Positions 24,250-29,688 of a stretch of 29,688 nt of DNA are shown here, one piece after another. The notes beneath the pieces were generated by a model, which worked only from the letters and a program-made list of their open reading frames with translations, was not told the DNA's origin and did not search any database. The translations under genes were made by a program, and so were the position numbers. Source of the DNA: UBA4416 sp031539425. Lineage in GTDB: Bacteria > Bacteroidota > Bacteroidia > B-17B0 > Aurantibacillaceae. Every line of letters begins with the position of its first letter. The stretch's first letter is position 1. The stretch covers positions 1 to 29,688 of the forward strand of contig JAVKLI010000023.1 in assembly GCA_031539425.1 (NCBI GenBank), given 5' to 3'.

Positions 24250-25497
24250 TTTTTTGACGAGAAATTGAAAATCAATAAAAAAAAAATAATCAACGACCCC
24301 TTGTATGGGCTCATTAGCATACCAAATGAATTGGTTTATGATGTGATTAATCACCCTTATTTTCAACGATTGCGACATATAAAACAGCTAGGCTTAAGCC
24401 ATTTAGTTTACCCTGGCGCTTTACATACCAGGTTTCACCATGCAATAGGTGCCATGCATTTAATGATACAAGCTGTAGATACATTAAAAGCAAAAGGAAT
24501 TAAAATATCACCAAAAGAGGCTGAAGGGGTTATTTTAGCTATACTTTTACATGATATTGGTCATGGACCATTTTCTCATTCTTTAGAGTATACCATTATA
24601 AAGGGCATAAATCATGAAGAAATGTCATTATGTATTATGGAATTACTTAATAAAACTTTTAAGGGTAAATTAACTATTGCTATACAAATTTTTCAAAATA
24701 AGTATCCTAAAAAGTTTTTACATCAGCTGGTATCTAGCCAATTGGATATGGATAGGTTAGATTATCTTAACAGAGATAGTTTTTTTACTGGCGTATCAGA
24801 AGGGATAGTAGGGAGTGATAGAATCATAAAAATGCTTGCTGTAGAAAACGATACTTTGGTGGTAGAGGCCAAAGGTATTTACAGTATCGAAAAATTTTTA
24901 ATTGCTCGTAGGTTAATGTATTGGCAGGTGTATTTACACAAAACTGTGTTGGGAGCTGAAAAAATACTCATTAATATTTTAACCAGAGCCAAAGAGCTGC
25001 AATTAAAACACCCCCATTTATTTGCCACACCAGCCTTAAAATATTTTTTACAAAACAACATAACTAATAAAAATTGGCATCAAAATTCAGAAGCTTTAAC
25101 TTACTTTTTGCAATTAGATGACCATGATATTATGTCTTCTATAAAAGTGTGGGTCTCCCATGAAGATAAAGTACTTTCTATTTTATGCCATAATTTAATT
25201 GCCCGCAACTTATATAAAGTAGAAATTCAAAATGAAGCATTTAGTAAAACTCGTATTAACACCTTAAAAAAAGACGTTATGCTTACACTTAAAATAAACC
25301 CAACAGACCTTAAATATTTTGTATTTACAGATTCAGTTAATAATAGCGCTTATAACGCTGCTACCAAAAACAGTATTAGTGTGTTATTTAAAAACCACAG
25401 CGTGTTAGATGTAGCTAAAGCATCGGATCAGCTCAATTTAACCATGCTTAGTAACACCGTAACCAAGCAAGTATTATTTTACCCCAAAATAAAATAG
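24247..25497 (+). CDS. HD-domain phosphohydrolase (COG1078 type)
   Basis: 416 residues from the first TTG, 410 from the next. The N-terminal NDPLYGLISIPNELV, HPYFQRLRHIKQLGLSHLVYP and GALHTRFHHAIGAMHLM blocks (16-73) and LLHDIGHGPFSHSLE (101-114) hold the metal-binding HD set: His64 or 65, His102-Asp103, and Asp169 in SSQLDMDRLDYLNRD. This is the fold of dGTPase/SAMHD1-like dNTP triphosphohydrolases; the Bacteroidota branch has no firmly assigned substrate. There is no ATG near the start, and the frame is closed by TAA at 24235. I keep the longest frame because the conserved part begins soon after, but the -7 box makes the shorter start likelier. tRNA-Arg follows after 12 bases. Confidence 0.88.
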   Translation: MFFDEKLKINKKKIINDPLYGLISIPNELVYDVINHPYFQRLRHIKQLGLSHLVYPGALHTRFHHAIGAMHLMIQAVDTLKAKGIKISPKEAEGVILAILLHDIGHGPFSHSLEYTIIKGINHEEMSLCIMELLNKTFKGKLTIAIQIFQNKYPKKFLHQLVSSQLDMDRLDYLNRDSFFTGVSEGIVGSDRIIKMLAVENDTLVVEAKGIYSIEKFLIARRLMYWQVYLHKTVLGAEKILINILTRAKELQLKHPHLFATPALKYFLQNNITNKNWHQNSEALTYFLQLDDHDIMSSIKVWVSHEDKVLSILCHNLIARNLYKVEIQNEAFSKTRINTLKKDVMLTLKINPTDLKYFVFTDSVNNSAYNAATKNSISVLFKNHSVLDVAKASDQLNLTMLSNTVTKQVLFYPKIK

Positions 25498-25509
25498 CAA
25501 TTTACATAT

Positions 25510-25581
25510 AGCCTTGTAGTACAATGGATAGTATTTAAGCCTCCGAAGCTTAAGATTCAGGTTCGATTCCTGACAAGGCTA
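25510..25581 (+). tRNA. tRNA-Arg (anticodon CCG)
   Basis: A full cloverleaf in 72 bases. Acceptor AGCCTTG pairs with CAAGGCT, discriminator A. Position 8-9 is TA. The D-stem GTAC/GTAT has one G-U pair and the loop has GG. The anticodon stem TAAGC/GCTTA encloses CTCCGAA, so the anticodon is CCG (25543-25545), reading CGG. The T-arm TCAGG-TTCGATT-CCTGA is canonical, the variable loop is four bases. CCA is not encoded. It is 12 bases after the HD gene and may be cut from the same transcript. Confidence 0.96.
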
Positions 25582-25602
25582 CAATTAAATTGTAATTGTA
25601 TA

Positions 25603-25625
25603 AATTTTACTTAGTAAGTAAAATT
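25603..25625. terminator. Hairpin between tRNA-Arg and pyrF
   Basis: AATTTTACTT (25603-25612) and AAGTAAAATT (25616-25625) form a perfect 10-bp stem with a three-base loop. It is shared by the convergent tRNA and pyrF, overlapping the pyrF stop. The stem is mostly A-T and no long U-tract follows. Confidence 0.4.
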
Positions 25626-26442
25626 ATTTAATGTTAATCCACTTACTTATTTCAGTTTTGAGATTTTTTGCTTCTATAGCAGCTTTGTTGGCATAATCAG
25701 ATTCTTTTGATGCGTATAAAATAGAACGCGAAGCATTTATTATTAAACCACAATCGGTATTTTGACCGTATCGAAAAACTTCTTGTATAGAGCCACCTTG
25801 TGCGCCTACGCCTGGAATTAATAAAAAATGATTAGGAATTATTGTTCTTATATCTGTTATCAAATCTGCTTTTGTGGCACCTACAACATACATCGTATTG
25901 TTTTCATCCCCCCATAATTTTGAAGTTTCGATTACATTTTTATAAATTGGTTTTTGGTTTGCTTGCAGTAATTGAAAATCTTGAGCCCCTTCATTTGATG
26001 TTAGTGCTAAAATTATAGTCCATTTATTTTGATAGTTTAAAAAAGGTTTAACAGAATCTTCTCCCATATAAGGCGTTACTGTTATTGCATCAGAGTTAAA
26101 GTAATTAAAAAAAGCTTCGGCATATTTACTGGAGGTGTTACCTATATCACCTCTTTTAGCATCAGCTATTAAAAAGTGATTTGGATGTTTTTTTTTTATA
26201 TAGGTCATCGTTTTAACTAAACTCATTAAACCTGTTACGCCATAAGCTTCAAAAAAAGCCGTGTTGGGTTTAAATGCAATGCAATAATCTGCGGTAGCAT
26301 CTACGATATTTTGACAAAATGAAAAAATAGGGTCTTCTTCTTTCAATAACATTACGGGTATTTTTGTTAAGTCTGGATCTAAGCCAACACACAAATTTGT
26401 TTGCTTAATTTTTATTTGTTCGATAAGTTCTAATCTGGTCAT
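25624..26442 (-). CDS. pyrF: Orotidine 5'-phosphate decarboxylase
   Basis: PyrF makes UMP by decarboxylating OMP, the last step of de novo pyrimidine synthesis. The 272-residue protein is of the longer type-2 form. It has NLCVGLDPDLTKIP (16-29), the AFKPNTAFFEAYG segment (56-68) and the catalytic tetrad region ADAKRGDIGNTSSKYA (93-108) with Asp94, Lys96 and Asp99. The PGVGAQGGS and NASRSILYAS segments bind phosphate. The stop of the upstream permease gene directly abuts its ATG, so translation may be coupled. No other pyr gene is in the window. Confidence 0.96.
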   Translation of the reverse strand: MTRLELIEQIKIKQTNLCVGLDPDLTKIPVMLLKEEDPIFSFCQNIVDATADYCIAFKPNTAFFEAYGVTGLMSLVKTMTYIKKKHPNHFLIADAKRGDIGNTSSKYAEAFFNYFNSDAITVTPYMGEDSVKPFLNYQNKWTIILALTSNEGAQDFQLLQANQKPIYKNVIETSKLWGDENNTMYVVGATKADLITDIRTIIPNHFLLIPGVGAQGGSIQEVFRYGQNTDCGLIINASRSILYASKESDYANKAAIEAKNLKTEISKWINIK

Positions 26443-27687
26443 TTATTGTGAATTTATTATGTTAATGAGCGTCATTTTTTTTAAAACTAAGGTGGGTATA
26501 AACAATGTAAGCATACATAAAAAAATAATAACTAAATTTAATACAATAATTAACAGCCAAGAAATTTCAATTGGCACTTCGGATAAAAAATATATAGATG
26601 GGTTTAATTTTATTATACCAAATTGTTTTTGAATTAAACATAATATAATCCCTATGCTATTGCCTATTAGTAAACCTTTTATTAATATTTTAAAAGCAAT
26701 GTTAAAAAACAAAATTTGTATTTGTTTTATGTTTAGCCCTAAAACTCTTAAAATTCCTATTATTGAAGTTTTTTCTAGTATTAAAACTAAAATTGCAGAT
26801 ATCATATTGGCCGAAACAACTAAAAACATTAATACTAAAATAATAACGGCATTATAATTTAACACCTCTAGCCATTTAAAAATAAATGATTGAGTTTCGG
26901 GTGTTGTTTTAGCAATTAGTTGATAGTTTAAGGTTTCGTTTATAGTTTGATTGGTTTGGTTTAATTTATATAAATTGGTTACAAACAGCTCATAACCAGC
27001 AACCTGTGTGCTATCCCAATTATTTAGTTTTTGTAAATGCTGAATATCAATCAATACAACCTGTTTGTCAAAATCTTCAAAATTTGAATTAAAAATGCCT
27101 TTTATTTCAAATGCTCTTGAGTGAAATTCAAAACCATGTTGGTTATTTTTTTTTGTTAAAAAATAAACTATCATTTTATGGTTTACTTTTAAATGCAATT
27201 TATTAGCTAAGAGTTGTGAAATTAAAACACCATTATTTAGTTTATGTTGATTTAAATTAAAAATAACCCCTTCAATTAAATTCGATTTTATAAAATCTAA
27301 AGCGTAATTATAACTTACACCCTTTAATACTACACCATAATTTTCCGTTTTAGTTTTTATCATACCATTTTTAACCACATATGATTGAATATGTGCAACA
27401 TTTGGTATGCTTTTAATTTGTTTAATCATCCCATTATTAATTGACATAGGTAAGGGTTCATGAGACATTGTTTGATTAAAATCACTTATTTGAATGTGCC
27501 CATTAAGTTTCATTATTTTTTCAGAAATTTGATGTTGGTACCCAAAAATAATAGCAGTGGTAACCACCATAACTACTATACTAGTACTTACGCCTATAAT
27601 ACAAAGGTTAATGATAGAATTAGAAACAGACTTTGTTTGAGTACTGTTTAAAAAGATGCCTTTTGATATAAATGGAATTAGATACAC
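26443..27687 (-). CDS. FtsX/LolC-type ABC transporter permease
   Basis: 414 residues with one N-terminal membrane helix (about 22-50), an extracytoplasmic domain resembling the MacB periplasmic core (about 55-270), then three helices (about 276-303, 325-352, 374-404). This is the LolC/LolE/FtsX layout. The start ISKGIFLNS and GVSTSIVVMVVTTAIIFGY resemble the LolC family opening FIAKRYL...GVAVG. The ATPase partner is not nearby, so the substrate (lipoprotein release or other) cannot be named. It begins with GTG, the first codon after an in-frame TAA; no ATG exists before the conserved region. It overlaps no gene and runs into pyrF without a gap. Confidence 0.85.
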   Translation of the reverse strand: MYLIPFISKGIFLNSTQTKSVSNSIINLCIIGVSTSIVVMVVTTAIIFGYQHQISEKIMKLNGHIQISDFNQTMSHEPLPMSINNGMIKQIKSIPNVAHIQSYVVKNGMIKTKTENYGVVLKGVSYNYALDFIKSNLIEGVIFNLNQHKLNNGVLISQLLANKLHLKVNHKMIVYFLTKKNNQHGFEFHSRAFEIKGIFNSNFEDFDKQVVLIDIQHLQKLNNWDSTQVAGYELFVTNLYKLNQTNQTINETLNYQLIAKTTPETQSFIFKWLEVLNYNAVIILVLMFLVVSANMISAILVLILEKTSIIGILRVLGLNIKQIQILFFNIAFKILIKGLLIGNSIGIILCLIQKQFGIIKLNPSIYFLSEVPIEISWLLIIVLNLVIIFLCMLTLFIPTLVLKKMTLINIINSQ

Positions 27688-27728
27688 TTATTTTATTAAA
27701 TATAAAACGCTAAAGTATTTTTAAAACA

Positions 27729-27858
27729 ATTAAGGTATGGTGGGTTCTAAAAATTAATTTTTAGAGATTTGAATAAAAATCGTAGAACCCATTAAAACGA
27801 TTTTTGCAATCTGTATCATCAAAAGTACAATATTTTCTCTTTACAACATCATAATTTA
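27729..27858 (-). repeat. Palindromic repeat, copy B (inverted partner at 139-260)
   Basis: The reverse complement matches copy A over about 115 bases with seven substitutions, all transitions, and small indels at one end. Copy B holds the perfect palindrome CTAAAAATTAATTTTTAG (27747-27764), an 8-base inverted pair GGGTTCTA/TAGAACCC (27742-27749 and 27783-27790), and AAAAATCGT/ACGATTTTT. The adjacent short tandem repeat is GTT, versus GATA beside copy A. It lies just before an IS3-type fragment. Likely an insertion-sequence end. Confidence 0.8.
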
Positions 27859-27879
27859 TCTTGTTGTTGTTGTTGTGTC

Positions 27880-28053
27880 AGAACTAACTATTTTAAGTTT
27901 TATAATGAAACGAGACCACATGAAACAATGAAATATAAAACGCCAAAAGAAATGTATAATAACGAAAAAAAAGTATCTCTGAAACCTCAAACTATTATAC
28001 TAAAAAAGGAGACCAGCATAGAGAAAAAGAAATCATTTTCTTTTTTTTTTTAA
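27880..28053 (+). pseudogene. C-terminal fragment of an IS3-type transposase (OrfB)
   Basis: The frame reads YFKFYNETRPHETMKYKTP then KEMYNNEKK and ends at a TAA after a T run. YNExRPHxxxxYKTPxExY is the hallmark end of IS3/IS481-type DDE transposases. Only about 55 residues remain; the catalytic residues and the upstream part are missing, replaced by the palindromic repeat. No matching inverted terminal repeat is found after the stop. It is a dead remnant. Confidence 0.75.
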
Positions 28054-28186
28054 ATGAATCATTTTACACCTTAAAAAGGTTGCATTTATAACTTGAACCT
28101 AAGAATCGATTAAAAATTTATCAAATTCATTTTATTGAGATTAAAAGATTAAAATATAAATTATACATTTATATTTTATTTTACAA

Positions 28187-29287
28187 ATGAGCAAACATGG
28201 CAAAGTATTAGTAGCAATGAGTGGCGGAATTGATAGCTCTGTAGCTGCTATGATGCTTAAAGAGGAAGGATACGATGTGGTCGGAATTACTATGAAAACA
28301 TGGGATTACGAAATGTCTGGCGCATCAAAAAAAGAAACAGGCTGTTGTAGTTTAGACAGTATTCATGACGCAAGGGCTATTGCTGTGGCCTTTAATTTTC
28401 CTCATTATATTATTGATATTAGAGCTGAATTTAATGATCATATCATTTCAAATTTTGTAGATGAATACCTTGCTGGTAGAACTCCCAACCCCTGCGTACT
28501 TTGCAACACTCACATTAAATGGGACGCCCTTTTAAAACGTGCTAACATGCTTGATTGTGAATTTATTGCTACAGGGCACTACGCTAAAATTAGAAGTGAA
28601 GCCGAAAGATATTTTATATCTAAAGGAGTTGATCAAGGTAAGGATCAAACCTACGTGTTGTGGGGGCTTACGCAAGAAAGTTTAAAAAGAACCAAATTTC
28701 CTATTGGTGTTTTTAAAAAATCAGAAATTAGAGCGCGCGCCAAAGACTTTGGCTTTATTGATTTAGCTAATAAAAAAGAAAGTTATGATATTTGCTTTAT
28801 ACCAAATAACGATTATAGATCCTTTCTTAACCACCGCATTCCCAATTTAGAAAGCCAATACAAGGGTGGTGATTACATATTTAAAGGAAAAAAAGTAGGA
28901 ACTCATAAAGGCTATCCTTACTATACAATTGGCCAGCGAAAAGGATTAGATATAGCACTTGGAAACGCTGTATTTGTTAAAGAAATAATACCAGAAACAA
29001 ATACAATTATGCTGGGCGATTTACAAGATTTACAAGAAAACGATATAAAAATTAGAGATTTTAATTTGATAAAATATCAAACCTTACCAGATGATTTTGT
29101 AGGACTTACCAAAATTAGATACAAAGATGCAGGGCAATTAGCAACCATTAATTATTCAAACAACTTATTAAGTGCTGTATTTCATAATCCTGTAATAGGC
29201 GTAACTCCAGGGCAAAGCGCTGTTATATACGATGGAGATGATTTAGTAGGGGGTGGGTTTATTGAAAGGAAAAATATACTGAAGTGA
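28187..29287 (+). CDS. mnmA: tRNA-specific 2-thiouridylase MnmA
   Basis: MnmA inserts sulfur at C2 of U34 in tRNA-Lys, Glu and Gln, needed for accurate decoding. The 366-residue protein starts at ATG and has the PP-loop MSGGIDSSVAAMML (11-24), catalytic Cys103 in TPNPCVLCN (99-107), ATGHYAKI (128-135), and the second catalytic Cys203 in YDICFIP (200-206). GQRKGLDIALG and GGGFIER near the end are also typical. Between PP-loop and Cys103 a CC pair (53-54) with KKETG lies in a short insert common in Bacteroidota. The gene is alone, bounded on each side by IS3 remnants. A TACATTTA box about 16 bases upstream is a weak promoter candidate. Confidence 0.97.
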   Translation: MSKHGKVLVAMSGGIDSSVAAMMLKEEGYDVVGITMKTWDYEMSGASKKETGCCSLDSIHDARAIAVAFNFPHYIIDIRAEFNDHIISNFVDEYLAGRTPNPCVLCNTHIKWDALLKRANMLDCEFIATGHYAKIRSEAERYFISKGVDQGKDQTYVLWGLTQESLKRTKFPIGVFKKSEIRARAKDFGFIDLANKKESYDICFIPNNDYRSFLNHRIPNLESQYKGGDYIFKGKKVGTHKGYPYYTIGQRKGLDIALGNAVFVKEIIPETNTIMLGDLQDLQENDIKIRDFNLIKYQTLPDDFVGLTKIRYKDAGQLATINYSNNLLSAVFHNPVIGVTPGQSAVIYDGDDLVGGGFIERKNILK

Positions 29288-29309
29288 AAAATCTCAATAA
29301 AGAGAACTA

Positions 29310-29405
29310 TGCTAGTCCCAAAAAATTGAACAGTAGTTTAAGCGACTATTTTTAATAACTTAAACTAAAAAAAACATGAGCACAAGAAAAAGGAATAATT
29401 ACAGC
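29310..29405 (+). mobile_element. Left end of an IS3-type element with start of OrfA
   Basis: TGCTAGTCCCAAAAAATT followed by GAACA resembles the left terminal repeat of IS150-group IS3 elements (TGTACTG-ACCCCAAAAAGTTGGACA form). The downstream ATG (29376) opens MSTRKRNNYS, like the first residues of IS3 OrfA proteins. After ten codons the frame runs into a GC-rich palindrome and stops at TAA 29424. An inverted repeat AGTTTAAG/CTTAAACT lies between. The call rests on resemblance recalled from the family, not on an alignment. Confidence 0.5.
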
Positions 29406-29433
29406 TCCCCTAACCCCTCCTTGTAAGGAGGGG
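29405..29433 (+). repeat. REP-like GC-rich palindrome
   Basis: CTCCCCTAA then CCCCTCCT-TGTA-AGGAGGGG form an 8-bp stem with a four-base loop, stark against the surrounding A+T. Such CCCCTAACCCCTCC palindromes occur as dispersed intergenic repeats in Bacteroidota. It interrupts the OrfA remnant. No U-tract follows on either strand, so it is not a typical terminator. Confidence 0.6.
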
Positions 29434-29455
29434 AAATAAAAAAATAAAAAAAAAC

Positions 29456-29557
29456 TTGCACAGGTAAAATAAAAGGTGTAGTTTTGTGATACAAAAATTC
29501 CACCCTGCGTAGGTGGTGCCACTTAAGGAGTATGTTTACATACTCCTTATTTTATTT
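29456..29557 (+). ncRNA. Candidate small RNA or leader with promoter and terminator
   Basis: TTG (29456-29458), a 20-base spacer and TAGTTTTG (29479-29486) form a consensus Bacteroidota promoter. A transcript would start near 29493, fold CCACC/GGTGG (29500-29504, 29512-29516), and end at an 11-bp intrinsic terminator. No open frame of note lies in these roughly 65 bases. It could be a free small RNA, or a leader attenuating a gene right of the window: AGGAGT further on could pair with the ACTCCT arm. No known RNA family is recognised. Confidence 0.4.
29524..29557 (+). terminator. Strong intrinsic terminator
   Basis: TAAGGAGTATG-TTTA-CATACTCCTTA is a perfect 11-bp stem with a four-base loop followed by TTTTATTT. 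It is the best classical terminator in the window and ends the candidate RNA. It is too far from mnmA (over 230 bases) to be its own simple terminator. Confidence 0.75.
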
Positions 29558-29688
29558 CTTAGATTCAACTAATAAATGCTCCTTTTGATAGGAGTAACTT
29601 AGATTATTTTTTCAAAAAAAAGAAAATAAAACAGTTTCTTTTCCTCTTTCCTGAAAGGTAAAATTATCGTACTTGCCCCTCGACCAAA
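29558..29688. other. Right edge, no supported gene
   Basis: AT-rich with GCTCC/GGAGT and CTTTC/GAAAG short inverted pairs. On the minus strand short frames run in from beyond the window, but none is long enough to identify. Confidence 0.4.

Noticed and set aside
29601..29688. Short frames entering from the right edge on the minus strand
   Set aside because: Three frames are each open for fewer than 30 codons and none can be identified.
1..29688. CRISPR array, prophage, toxin-antitoxin or restriction genes
   Set aside because: No regularly spaced repeats and no such protein families are seen on either strand.

Overview
The window looks like chromosomal DNA from an AT-rich member of the Bacteroidota. 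The evidence is the protein families (Bacteroidota-type GcvT, trigger factor, YihY with a C-terminal tail, a COG1078-type HD protein, an EttA-type ABC-F protein), the near absence of Shine-Dalgarno sequences before genes, and several -7 boxes of the Bacteroidota form TAnnTTTG. I cannot fix the genus from sequence alone.

Layout. The left edge (1-400) is mobile-element debris: the end of a DDE transposase, a 120-bp palindromic repeat and the tail of a broken gene. A group III truncated haemoglobin gene (402-809, +) follows. From 889 to 14578 fourteen genes lie on the minus strand. Read in the direction of transcription, a first block is tig-ribH-truB-yihY-CPBP protease-M61 peptidase-M50-like peptidase (spacings of a few bases or overlaps). 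A second block is thrS-infC-rpmI-rplT-gcvT-comB-murB. A 527-bp divergent spacer separates tig from ffh-folD (+). A fabG-VWA protein pair (-) converges on folD. ettA (+) converges on dnaK (-), which diverges from an HD-domain phosphohydrolase (+) followed by tRNA-Arg(CCG). An FtsX-type permease and pyrF (-) abut each other. mnmA (+) closes the coding part and lies between two IS3-family fragments. The last 400 bases hold an IS3 left end, a REP-like palindrome and a candidate promoter-hairpin-terminator unit that may encode a small RNA.

Function. Most of the window is housekeeping: translation (thrS, infC, L35, L20, truB, tRNA-Arg, mnmA, ettA), protein targeting and folding (tig, ffh, dnaK), C1, riboflavin and pyrimidine metabolism (gcvT, folD, ribH, pyrF), envelope and lipid synthesis (murB, fabG). 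The less ordinary parts are infC, which appears to start at AUC behind a perfect AGGAGGT in a lineage that rarely uses such sites; a run of three unrelated membrane or exported metallopeptidase families in one operon; inverted 94%-identical repeats bounding about 27.5 kb of core genes; and the candidate RNA at the right edge. I did not find a convincing wholly new multi-gene system.
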